Part shown: positions 32,501 through 45,200 of the stretch, one piece after another | Position numbering within the stretch: the first letter of the stretch is position 1 | Layout of the letters: every line of letters begins with the position of its first letter | Assembly (NCBI GenBank): GCA_963965975.1 | Contig: OZ014424.1 | Location: 868,001-932,000, forward strand | Direction: 5' to 3' | From: Xestospongia bergquistia | Taxonomy: Eukaryota > Porifera > Demospongiae > Haplosclerida > Petrosiidae | DNA length: 64,000 bases | Notes under the pieces: generated by a model | The model's database searches: none | The model's input: only the letters and a program-made list of their open reading frames with translations | Told to the model about the DNA's origin: nothing | Made by a program: the position numbers and the translations under genes

Positions 32501-35500
32501 TGTCCATGAATCAAATGCTGATTGTCTCATAGCTTATGCTCAAGGCAAGCTACAGTTTATGCGTCTCATTGGTATATTTGGTCTAACAATTAATGGTGAA
32601 CGTATCCTAGAAGGTGATGAGAATATGAACTTCACATTTGAGTCAGCTCTTCTTGAAGCTACAAAAGCTGGTCATAATGAAGCTGTACAATTTCTCCTGA
32701 AGTTAGGAGGTGATGTAGACCATTGTGATGAAGAAGGCAGTACAGCACTTATGTTAGCTAGTAACAGGGGACATGTACAAGTTGTACAAACACTAGTATC
32801 AGCTGGAGCTAATGTTAACATTCAAGATAACGATGGATGGACAGCACTTATGAGAGCAAGTGAACATAGCAATCTTACAATAGTCAATACTCTCATACAG
32901 AATGGTGCTGACCCAAATTACCCACAGAAATCAAATTGCTCAAATGCATTAATGATTGCAAGTTTTTGTGGTCATTATGATATTGTTCAAGTACTACTAC
33001 AACAGAAGATTGATATTAACTATCAAAGAAAAGATGGAGTGACTGCTCTAATACTAGCTAGTATGAATGGTCACACACAGGTTGTTGAACTGCTATTCAA
33101 AGAGAATGCAGAAGTAAATACTCTGGAAGAAAAAGGACGGACTGCACTAATGCTGGCATGTGAAAATGGTCATACACAGGTTGTTAAAATTCTGCTTAAT
33201 AATAATGTGAATGCTAGCATTCAGGCGAAAAATGGATTGACTGCACTAATGTCAGCAAGTAGCAATGGTCATACTGAGGTTGTTGAACTACTTCTCAAAG
33301 AACAGGTGAACATCAATGCTCAGAGAGAAGATGGAGTGACAGCCCTAATGCTAGGTAGTCAAAATGGTCATACACAGGTTGTTAAATTACTCGTCAAAGA
33401 GCATGCAGATGTCAATATGCAGAGAGATGACAAAGTAACAGCCCTAATGTTAGCTAGTCATAATGGTCACTTTCAAATCACTGAAATACTCCTTAAAGAA
33501 TATGCAGATATTAACATACAGAGCAAAAAAGGATCAACAGCCCTAATGCTAGCTAGTTTGAATGGTCATACACAGGTTGTTGAATTACTTCTCAAAGAGC
33601 ATGCAGATGTCAATATGCAGAGAGATGACAAAGCAACAGCCGTAATGCTAGCTAGTCAAAATGGTCATACACAGGTTGTTGAATTACTCGTCAAAGAGCA
33701 TGCAGATGTCAATATGCAGAGAGATGACAAAGTAACAGCCCTTATGCTTGCTAGTCATAACGGTCACTTTCAAATTGCTGAAATACTCCTTAAAGAGCAT
33801 GCAGATATTAACATACAGAGCATAAAAGGATCAACAGCTCTAATGCTAGCTAGTTTGAATGGTCATACACAGGTTGTTGAACTGCTACTTAAAGAGAATT
33901 TAGATATTAATATTCAGGAAGAAGATGGATTTACTGCTCTAATGCTAGCTAGTCAAAATGGTCATACCGAGATTGCTGAACTGTTGCTTAAGGGAAAGGC
34001 AACTATTAATATTCAAAACAACAATGGAGTAACTGCTTTAATGTTAGCTAGTGCAAAAAGTCATGCTGATGTTGTTGAACTACTACTCAAAGAGAATGCA
34101 GATGTTAACATTGTTGCAAAAAATGGATCGACTGCACTAATGTCAGCAAGTAGCAATGGTCATACTGAGGTTGTTGAACTACTTCTCAAAGAACAGGTGA
34201 ACATCAATGCTCAGAGAGAAGACGGAGTGACAGCCCTAATGCTAGGTAGTCAATATGGTCATACACAGGTTGTTGAATTACTCGTCAAAGAGCATGCAAA
34301 TGTCAATATGCAGAGAGATGACAAAGTAACAGCCCTTATGCTTGCTAGTCATAATGGTCACTTTCAAATCGCTGAAATACTCCTTAAAGAACATGCAGAT
34401 ATTAACATACAGAGCAAAAAAGGATCAACAGCTCTAATGCTAGCTAGTTTGAATGGTCATACACAGGTTGTTGAATTACTCGTCAAAGAGCATGCAGATG
34501 TCAATATGCAGAGAGATGACAAAGTAACAGCCCTAATGCTAGCTAGTCAAAATGGTCATACACAGGTTGTTGAATTACTCGTCAAAGAGCATGCAGATGT
34601 CAATATGCAGAGAGATGACAAAGTAACAGCCCTTATGCTTGCTAGTCATAATGGTCACTTTCAAATCGCTGAAATCCTTTTTAAAGAAGATGCAGATATT
34701 AACATACAGAGCAAAAAAGGATCAACAGCCCTAATGCTAGCTAGTCAAAATGGTCATACACAGGTTGTTAAATTACTTGTCAAAGAGCATGCAGATGTCA
34801 ATATGCAGAGAGATGACAAAGTAACAGCCCTAATGCTAGCTAGTCAAAATGGTCATACACAGGTTGTTGAATTACTCGTCAAAGAGCATGCAGATGTCAA
34901 TATGCAGAGAGATGATAAAGTAACAGCCCTAATGCTAGCTAGTCAAAATGGTCATACACAGGTTGTTGAATTACTCGTCAAAGAGCATGCAGATGTCAAT
35001 ATGCAGAGAGATGACAAAGTAACAGCCCTTATGCTTGCTAGTCATAATGGTCACTTTCAAATCACTGAAATACTCCTTAAAGAACATGCAGATATTAACA
35101 TACAGAGCAAAAAAGGATCAACAGCTCTAATGCTAGCTAGTTTGAATGGTCATACACAGGTTGTTGAACTGCTACTCAAAGAGAATTTAGATATTAATAT
35201 TCAGGAAGAAGATGGATTTACTGCTCTAATGCTAGCTAGTCAAAATGGTCATACTGAGATTGCTGAACTGTTGCTTAAGGGAAAGGCAACTATTAATATT
35301 CAAAACAACAATGGAGTAACTGCTTTAATATTAGCTAGTGCAAAAAGTCATGCTGATGTTGTTGAACTACTACTCAAAGAGAATGCAGATGTTAACATTG
35401 TTGCAAAAAATGGAGTGACTGCTCTAATGCTAGCTTGTTTAAATGGTCTCATCCAGGTTACTGAACTACTACTCAATGAGCATGAGAGTGTTAATATTCA

Positions 35501-38500
35501 AGAAGAAAATGGTCATACTAAGGTTGTTGAGCTGCTACTTAGAGAGCATGCAGACGTTAATATTATCGACAAAAATGGAATGACAGCACTAACACTAGCT
35601 AGTCTAAGTGGTCATGTCCAGATAGTTAAATTACTACTAAAGGAGCATGCAGATGTTAATGTTATTATTGAAAAATTAAATGGAATGACAACCTTAATGC
35701 TAGCTAGTCTAGGTGGTCATACTGGGATTGTTGAGCTACTAATAAAAGAGCATGCAGATGTTAATATTGCCACCAAAAACGGATTGACAGCTTTAATGCT
35801 AGCTAGTCTAAAAGGTCAAACTAACGTTGTTGAATTGCTACTCAAAGAGAATGCAGAAATTAATATTCAGGAAGAAGATGGCTTTACTGCTCTAATGCTA
35901 GCTAGTCAAAATGGTCATACCCAGATTGTTGAACTATTGCTTAATGAAGAAGCAACTATTAATATTCAAAATAACAATGGAGTAACTGCTTTAATGTTAG
36001 CTAGCGCAAAAGGCCACGTTGATGTTGTTGAACTACTACTAAAAGAACATGCAGATGTTAATATTGTCGCCAAAAATGGAGTCACTGCTTTAATACTGGC
36101 TAGTCTAAAAGGTCAAACTAACGTTGTTGAATTACTACTCAAACATCATGCAGATATCAACATAAAGGAAGAAGATGGCTTTACAGCTCTAATGCTAGCT
36201 AGTCAAAATGGTCATACCCAAATTGCTGAGTTACTGCTTAAAGAACAAGCAACTATTAATATTCAAAACAACAATGGAGCAACTGCTTTAATGTTAGCTA
36301 GTCTAAATTGTCATTCCCCAGTTGTTGAATTATTACTCAGGGAGAATGCAGATGTCAATGTAAAGGACAATAATGGAGTTACTGCGTTAATGCTAGCTAG
36401 TCTAAGTGGTCATATTCAACTACTATTTGAAAAAGTTAAGACTCAGCTAGAAGATGCTTTCAAAACGTTAGTACAAAATTGTGATACCCATCAGAATTTT
36501 GTTGAACTACTCCTTAAAGACAAAGAAGCTATTAGTATGGACAATGAAGTAACCAACCAAATGCAAGCTAATGGAAGTCATTATTCCCATGTTGTTGAAC
36601 TACTACTTAAAGAACATGCAGATGTTAATATTATTACTAAAACTGGAGTGACAGCCTTAATGCTAGCTTGTCTAAAAGGTCTAACTCACGTTGTTAAACT
36701 GCTACTAAAAGAGAATGTAGATATCAACGTTCAGGAAGAAGATGGCTTTACTGCTCTAATGCTAGCTAGTCAAAATGGTCATACCCAGATTGTTGAACTA
36801 TTGCTTAATGAAGAAGCAACAATTAATATTCAAAATAACAATGGAGTAACTGCTTTAATGTTAGCTAGTGCAAAAGGCCATGTTGATGTTGTTGAACTAC
36901 TACTAAAAGAACATGCAGATGTTAATATTGTCGCCAAAAATGGAGTCACTGCTTTAATACTGGCTAGTCTAAAAGGTCAAACTCACGTTGTTGAATTACT
37001 ACTCAAAGAGAATGCAGAAATTAATATTCAGGAAGAAGATGGCTTTACTGCTCTAATGCTAGCTAGTCAAAATGGTCATACCCAAATTGCTGAGTTACTG
37101 CTTAAAGAACAAGCAACTATTAATATTCAAAACAACAATGGAGTAACTGCTTTAATGTTAGCTAGTCTAAATTGTCATTCCCCAGTTGTTGAATTATTAC
37201 TCAGGGAGAATGCAGATGTCAATGTAAAGGACAATAATGGAGTTACTGCCTTAATGCTAGCTAGTCTAAGTGGTCATATTCAACTACTACTTGAAAAAGT
37301 TATGACTCAGCTAGAAGATGCTTTCAAAATGTTAGTACAAAATTGTGATACCCATCAGAAGTTTGTTGAACTACTCCTTAATAACAAAGAAACTATTAGT
37401 ATGGACAATGAAGTAACCAACCAAATGCAAGCTAATGGAAGTCATTGTTCCCATGTTGTTGAACTACTACTTAAAGAACATGCAGATGTTAATATTATTA
37501 CTAAAACTGGAGTGACAGCCTTAATGCTAGCTTGTCTAAAAGGTCAAACTCACGTTGTTAAACTGCTACTAAAAGAGAATGTAGATATCAACGTTCAGGA
37601 AGAAAATGGCTTTACTGCTCTAATGCTAGCTAGTCAAAATGGTCATACCCAGATTGTTGAACTATTGATTATGGAAGAAGCAACTATTAACATTCAAAAT
37701 AACAATGGAGTAACTGCTTTAATGTCAGCTAGTGCAAAAGGCCACATTGATGTTGTTGAACTACTACTAAAAGAACATGCAGATGTTAATATTGTCACTA
37801 AAAATGGAATCACTGCTTTAATACTGGCTAGTCTAAAAGGTCAAACTCACGTTGTTGAATTACTACTCAAAGAGAATGCAGAAATTAATATTCAGGAAGA
37901 AGATGGCTTTACTGCTCTAATGCTAGCTAGTCAAAATGGTCATACCCAGATTGTTGAACTATTGCTTAATGAAGAAGCAACTATTAATATTCAAAATAAC
38001 AATGGAGTAACTGCTTTAATGTTAGCTAGCGCAAAAGGCCACGTTGATGTTGTTGAACTACTACTAAAAGAACACGCTGATGTTAACACTCTTACAAAAG
38101 ATGGAGTGACTGCTCTAATGTTAGCTAGTGAAAATGGTCATACTCAGATTGTTGAACTATTGCTTAATGGAAAAACAACTGTTAATATTCAAAACAACAA
38201 TGGAGTAACTGCTTTAATGTCAGCTAGTGCAAAAGGCCATGTTGATGTTGTTGAAATTCTACTAAAAGAACATGCTGATGTTAACATTGTTGCCAAAAAT
38301 GGAGTGACAGCTCTAATCCTAGCTAGTCTAGAAGGTCAAACTCGCATTATTAAATTACTACTCAAAGAGAATGCAGATCTTGATGTTCAAGAAGAAGATG
38401 GCTTTACTGCTCTAATGTTAGCTAGTCAAAATGGTCATACCCAGATTGCTGAACTATTGCTTAAAGGAAAAGCAACAATTAATATTCAAAACAACAATGG

Positions 38501-40094
38501 AGTAACTGCTTTAATGTCAGCTAGTGCAAAAGGCCACATTGATCTTGTTGAACTACTACTAAAAGAACACGCTGATGTTAACATTCTTACAAAAGATGGA
38601 GTGACTGCTCTAATGGTAGCTAGTCAAAATGGTCATACCCAGATTGTTGAACTATTGCTTAAGGGAAAAGCAACTGTTAATATTCAAAACAACAATGGAG
38701 TAACTGCTTTAATATCAGCTAGTGCAAAAGGCCACGTTGATGTTGTTGAACTACTACTAAAAGAACATGCTGATGTTAACATTGTTGCAAAAGATGGAGT
38801 GACTGCTCTAATGCTAGCTAGTCAAAATGGTCATCACCAGATTGTTAAACTACTACTCAAGGAACATGCCAACATTAATACTCAGAATGAAGATGGACTG
38901 ACTGCTCTAATGTTATCTAGTTATAATGGTTATTACCAGGTTGTTGAACTACTACTCAAAGAACATGCCGACATTAATACTCAGAATGAAGATGGATGGA
39001 CTGCTCTAACACTTGCTTGTCGTTATGAACATTTTAAAGTAGCTCATATTTTACTTAACTCAAAAGCAGATTCTCATTTTTCCCTGCACAGTGGATCAAC
39101 AGCATTTTCATTAGCTGCTTTTGGTGGCAACAGAGACATTGTTAATATGCTCTTAGACAAAGTTCAACCTACTACTAAAGAGATTGAAAAAGCAGTTGTG
39201 GAATCTTGTTTAGGTGGTCACCCTACTCTCATTACCTTCCTCTCAAACAAACTTCCACACCTCACTAATGATCAGAGAGAACTACTAGACTCATGTGTTA
39301 AAGGAGATTTAGGTACAGTTGCAATGAAGACATTAGATAGTCCAGATACTCCACTGGTACTTGGTCTTACTCCACTCATGGTAGCTTCATCATGTGGACA
39401 TGTTGATATAGTGGATGCTCTCATACAAGCTGGAGCTGATGTTAATAAAGAAGGTTATCGAGGCTTGACTCCATTGTTCTTTGCAGTAGATGGAGGGAAA
39501 TCCTTTATGATAGTAGAGACACTTTTGAAAAACAATGCCAATCCTAACATTATTGTCAACAAGAAAACAGCTCTAGATGATGCTAATGAGAATGAACAGG
39601 AAACCATTAGTGAGCTATTAATTAAATATGGAGGTCAGACAGCATCACAATTACAGGGAGAAATTGAAACAGAAGTAAAGTCATCATTACTAACATCTGG
39701 TAAAAGGACAACAATGTTTACATCTCTAGTAACTGATGACATCAATGGGATAGATACATCATCAAGTTTTACTGTTAAGACTCCACTAAGCGTATTTCCT
39801 AAAGAAGATTTGACATCCATAAATGCTTTGTTTACTCCATCCATCTTAAACGACTCAAGCTACACAATGAAGAGCCACCAAACTAGAATACATGAAAAAG
39901 ACTTCAAATCCATAAATAGTCCATTGACTCCATCATTATATGATTCAAGTTATGCTACTGAGAGTTTACACAAAAAGAATTTCCCTCTCACAGATATACC
40001 ACTTACTCCATACAACTTCTACCATACTCCCACTAGCTTTAGCCGTACTGCTACATTTAAAGATCCCTTTGTAATGCCAATACCCTGTTGCTGA
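29549..40094 (+). CDS. Giant 2A-death domain-CARD-like-ankyrin protein, copy 3 (probably intact)
   Basis: Exons 29549-29777, 29835-30125, 30360-30839, 31642-31830 and 31900-40094 give 3,127 residues in one frame with phase-1 junctions. Content: hydrophobic leader and GDIELNPGP; death domain (KWTELTILLGVSLDERRRLL); CARD-like helices (YSKRLISESVRKSPTIDSVV); linker; conserved module (LFKKLHPYFDFLDCELIVNV); about 60 ankyrin repeats; two non-ankyrin inserts (LLFEKVKTQLEDAFKTL at ~36.4 kb and a sister at ~37.3 kb); and a tail with three DLTSINA/DFKSINS-type repeats ending IPCC. The usual acceptor for the last exon (31876) would put a stop eight codons in. A second AG 23 bases downstream (31899) restores the frame, so I use it. 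If the upstream site is obligatory, the gene is broken. Confidence 0.75.
29727..29770 (+). other. Hydrophobic run plus 2A motif, copy 3
   Basis: LLLLLILSGDIELNPGP with all consensus positions of D(V/I)ExNPGP retained. The exon splices at the same phase-1 donor (29777/29778) to the death-domain exon. Confidence 0.85.
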
Positions 40095-40447
40095 TTATTA
40101 TATATTGCTGCATTGTTTGCTATTATTATTTTCTTAATTGCTGATAACTGATTCAGCCAAAGCTACATGTTTATTCATGTATGCTACTGTTATATATGTG
40201 TGTGTGTGAGGTTATATAAACAACTAAGTTTTTATTTGGCTGCAATAAGTTTATTTGCTGCATTTAAAGTTAATACATTGTCCTCTAATGTTTCTCTTAC
40301 CAACAACAAAAATAATATTATTACAATGTATAATGTATAGTTCATTATACAATACTATCTTATATATAATAGTCAATGTAGTATATTTTAGTGAATGGAT
40401 AACAAGGTACTTCATGTGATGTCTTGTGATTTCATTGAAGGACACAG
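40095..40447. other. 3' flank of copy 3
   Basis: Collinear with the 3' flank of copy 1 (24.75-25.1 kb), including a GTGTGTGTG tract and AATGTATAATGTATAGTTCA. No gene is seen; it probably contains the polyadenylation signal. Confidence 0.6.
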
Positions 40448-40690
40448 TTAATCTTTTGGTACAGTTCTGGTACGAGTTAAAGACGTCACAACTGGAGACC
40501 TAAGACAAGTAACCTGTTTATTACTAGGTTGTATTTGAATAGAACTATAATGATGAATAGGCTGAGCTTTGTGGACTAATGAACAATGTAGGAGTTTGAT
40601 ATCACGACCTTCTCTTAAAGCTTGTCGTTTTGCCTCTTCAATATTTTATTCTTCTTCCTTTTCTTTTAATAGAGCTTCAAATTTACAATG
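40448..40690 (-). pseudogene. TPX2-like C-terminal exon remnant (antisense), best-preserved copy
   Basis: Minus strand: KFEALLKEKEEE, one stop, then NIEEAKRQALREGRDIKLLH, CSLVHKAQPIHHYSSIQIQP, SNKQVTCLRSPVVTSLTRTR and TVPKD before the TAA at 40450-40448. A charged coiled-coil-like stretch followed by xLVHKAQPIxxY...PSxKxxT...SP is the arrangement at the C-terminus of TPX2. It has one internal stop and no further exons in the window. Confidence 0.6.
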
Positions 40691-40741
40691 TTGTTCAGTT
40701 GTTGTTGTACACTCTCAATAATAAGACAAAGGAAAAGAGAT

Positions 40742-40908
40742 TACATTTATCCAGCATCTTATCCATATTTAGTTCACTCACTCCATACATCTTAAACCCT
40801 ACTCATACATTTAAAGATACCAGTGTAAAACAACACAATAAGAATAAACCAAAACAAGACAATAAGAAAGAAGCTAAAGAAATACATGTCATCATTAGTA
40901 ACTGATTG
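40742..40908 (+). pseudogene. Stranded alternative C-terminal tail of an ankyrin-family gene
   Basis: Encodes SSLTPYILNPTHTFKDTSVK followed by lysine/asparagine-rich sequence to a stop. This matches the tails of copies 2 (about 27,560) and 4 (about 49,500) but is not attached to ankyrin repeats. It abuts the TPX2-like remnant. It indicates a further, otherwise deleted family member. Part of it is duplicated again at about 41,210-41,290. Confidence 0.7.
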
Positions 40909-42173
40909 TATTAGACACTGTAATTGATACACTAGATCAATATAAACACTGTAATTGATACACTAGGTCAATATAGATATAATTTTTGCTAAATTTATTG
41001 TAAATGTTGATCAATATGTAACTATACCAATCTTACTTTCATTTAACATTATGAGGTGAACTGAATATTAATGGCACAAGAAAGTAGGTATACTTACTTT
41101 ATATACACATAGTACTATATTTAGTATATATACTATAGTAGTATATATATTTTATATATATTATATATACTTAATGTATACTTTATATATACTTAATATA
41201 TAAAGTATAAACCAAAACAAGACAATAAGAAAGAAACTAAAGAAATATATGTCATCATTAGTAACTGATTGTATTAGACACTGTAACTGATACACTAGTT
41301 GTATGTAGATATACTTTTTGATGAAGTTTTTGTAAATGTTAATGAATGTATAGCTGTACCAATATTAATTTTATTGAATAATGTGAGATGATGAACACAA
41401 GAATTCCTTTATACTAAAGAAAGTAGCTATACATAAATAATTATATATAAAATATAGTGTTATAATATCACAGATACTATATACATAATATCACAGAACT
41501 ATCCATACTAACATCCAATCAATGTTATGTAACTGTGTATGATAAGTGATAGTATAGAAATAGTTGAACTGTTATATTTTGTTTACTTCATATTATGTAT
41601 AAAATAGTTTTGTTTAGAGTCATTACTTAATAACTATAATATATACTGAGATAAACAATTGTTGTAGATATACTTTTAATCATTGTTTAAGAGTACAAAG
41701 AACTATAGACATTATTAGTAATATAGACCAACATTCATATACATATATATAATAATATAAATACTATGGATATAGAATAGTCTTTAAAGTTGTACAATTG
41801 TAAGGATAATAAAGTGATAATAATATATATTGAACTACATGTAGTGATATACAGTAACAGAATTATGTTGACTTGTAGTTAGTAATTAAATTGACAATAT
41901 AATTAACTAGTAATATTACTTCAATGTATAGATTAAACGGATACAGAATAGTTTGCTGTTAAATGAGCCCCTCCATCAAAGATGGAGTTAACTTGAATTC
42001 CTAACTTATGTAAAAGAAATAAAAACTTCCTGTTTCCTAGCTTTCTATGTTGATAGCCATTTTGATTGTGTTATTATTACTTATTGTTTCTTCTTATCTT
42101 TCTGTCATTGACAGCTACTTAATTGTCTACTAGTCTATAGTCTTTCTGTTGAGTATATAATAAAGTGTTGATA
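40909..42173. other. AT-rich spacer before copy 4
   Basis: Contains a tandem duplication (about 40,850-40,960 against 41,210-41,310, strings such as CATCATTAGTAACTGATTGT), a TATA-rich palindromic tract at about 41,090-41,210, and sequence shared with the region before copy 5 (AACTTCCTGTTTC... near 42,020 and 55,280). No coding potential is seen. Confidence 0.55.
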
Positions 42174-42267
42174 TCACATTGTATGTGGTGTACAGACAGG
42201 AACAAAAGGTAACTAAAAATATGTAGAACAATTTGTCTTTTAATATAAGGATTGTTTGTAGGTCATT

Positions 42268-45200
42268 ATGATTGATGTCTCTCAATGGAGAGCTAGTATT
42301 GGTTATGGTATTGTCATCATATACCATATACCACTAAAAAGACTCCTTCTACCACTGATACCCCTGGATGGATAAAGTCACTATTGACATCAGGAAATGA
42401 GGGTGGTGGTACTTTGATATTCTCTCTAGTTTTGTTTTTCTTACTTCTCCTCATTTTATCAGGAGATATTGAACTCAACCCTGGACCTAAAACAGGTCAG
42501 TAAACATTAAAAACATATAACTGATAGGATGATGTTTCAATTTATTTTAATAGAGTTAACATCAAACAATGCTCTACAAGTTCTTGTTAAGAGTGGTTTT
42601 GTTGTTAAAAACAAGTGGAATGAACTCACTATTCTTCTAGGTGTGTCATTGGAGGAGAGAAGAAGACTCAAGACAATGGCCAGCAGTGATCAAGACTACC
42701 ACTTTGCATTAGAAGAAGGTTTACAATGGTGGATTGCAAATGGTACTTCCCCCTCTTGGGAAGAACTCATTTCAGCTGTTGAGAATTGTAGTGATGTTGA
42801 TATAGCTACTACGCTAAGAAGACAACTTGATGTTAAAGATGAAGGTATCTATTATGTATAGTTCATTTTATACTAGTACTTTAAAATAATTATCAATGTA
42901 GTATAATTGTTTAGTAAAGTACATAACAAGGTATATTCTATTGATTTCATATATTGAAGGACACAGTTAGTATTTTGGTAAATGTCTGGTATATAGCTTA
43001 CTCCATTAAAAGGAGTGGAACTGAATTGATAATTCATGCATCTAAATTCAATCCTCATAACATCTTTTCCATACCAAGAACAAACAGAAGGACAAGAAAA
43101 GAAAGAAGTGGTCAGGTTGGAAGCAAGACTTTTTCTTCTTGTGATAAATCTGTATATGGTGACATTGAAGGTACCAGTGCTATAGAAAGTGATGAAGTTC
43201 ATAAAGTGTTGAAGAGTATTCTGACAAACCATTTTTCTGACTTAAGTAACCAACTAAATAGATGTTTATCACGAGTTTCTGCATCAATGTATTCTAAAAA
43301 ATTGATAAGTGAATCAGTCAGAGATTCTCCAACTGTTTACAATATAATTGGTGAATTTGAAAGTGGAATGAGATTAGCAAGCAATATTTCAAAGTTACAA
43401 GAACATTGTCAACTTTTCTTACAATGTCTCTCCAGTGAAGGTGGTCCTACTGAATTAGCTGCTCAAAAGTTGTCAAGACTGGATGGAAGATTTAAAAAGC
43501 AATGTGATATCTCACTAGATCTTACATGTGATGAACAGGATATTATACAACAAGGTCAGTGATATATAATGATGGTAGTCCTTATTTTTGAGATGAAGTG
43601 TCACAAATATGTATTGTTCTCCTTATTAAAATTATTTTAACCAATAAAATAACAATAGTATAGTAACATTCTAATAGATTTCTTGTCATAGCTGTTATGT
43701 GTGAACTTATGATAGTGAACAAAGCTAGCTTGTGACAAGTGTGCACTACTCCACAGATGCAATAATCTATAATTGTATTATAATTATTATAAAGTAAAGT
43801 TCAATATATTATTATATTATGTATATAAACATACATACCACATATTATATGTAAACATCATATACTCTAATCTATGAAGGAATTTACTCTTGTACTATAA
43901 TGTTCATAATGTGATGATTATCAGAGAATCTAATAGCAACTAGTGGTTAGTAGAAAAGTTCATATTATTACTGATTTTTCTACACCTTGTAGAAAATGTA
44001 GTGCCATATAGTTCTTAATTAACATTTCACATTACTGTAGTCTTATCAATACTATTGCCATAATATAATAATTGTCAAGAGTAGCTGTTATAATACTAGT
44101 ACTTTCCTAAGTGTAATGTGATTATATTGTATACCAGTATTGGTAGCTTATGTACATATAACATATATTCTTCATTCCAGATACACATCATTACATAGAT
44201 ATCATTGACCACCTGTTGATGCTACCAATTTTATGCTAATAAGATTCTACATAAGTACTTGTAATTACTTCCACATAGAGTCTTATGTATAAACACCAGT
44301 ATATATAACAATGATCATTCATTATTACAATGTACTCTATTTTGGCAAAGTCTTAATAGTATATGAATGGCAGTTTCGTCTATTACAAAAACAGTCAAAT
44401 TGGTAATAAAAATAAAGTCACATTATTTGACAAAAATTAGCTCCTTCACAGCAAATTAAAAGTTATTACAGTTGATGATTTGTGCACTATTAGTGACACA
44501 ATGTATCACTTGTTCAGCAGTGTGATGGAGGAGTACAATATTGGTAATTAATTATTCATAAGTAATAAATAATTGATTACTCAATAACTACTCTACATAA
44601 ATGAAGCATTCAACATTATGGGTCTAGTTATTTGAGGTGTAGCTCTACAGAGCTGGTATTTTTCTGAGACTTGAGTAGTTTCTTAACCAATGGATTATCT
44701 GAGAGATTTTAGCAAACTCTTTCGCTGTATTCACTTTATGGCATACACCAAATAATATACTTGTAACACATTCCTACAAAATTAACTTAAATTGTGTTTG
44801 CTGAATGTGTATAAGTTTTGGGCTATATAACTGTATGTAGTACTAAGACAAATTCTTTACTGAATGTATTACTTGTATCAGTTAATGTTAATTTCATTGC
44901 TATTCTCTATAGTTTTTCTTCTTGAACAAAATGATAAGTTTTTACATTTTGATTTACTAACTGTAGATGGGCAACTGCAAAAATAACAGTCACTCCAGAT
45001 GATCCTGTAGCTGAAAACTTGAAACGTTTGTACAAAAAATTTGTAGATTTAGTTGAAAATACCAAAAAGGCTCTCAACACTTCAATTGAAGAGAAAACAT
45101 ATACATTTAATGGCATTGCAAGTTATCTTGGAGAATATTCCCGAATAAAAGGGCTAACCAATACTACTGATATAAACAACCTATTTGAGACCCTTTGGCC

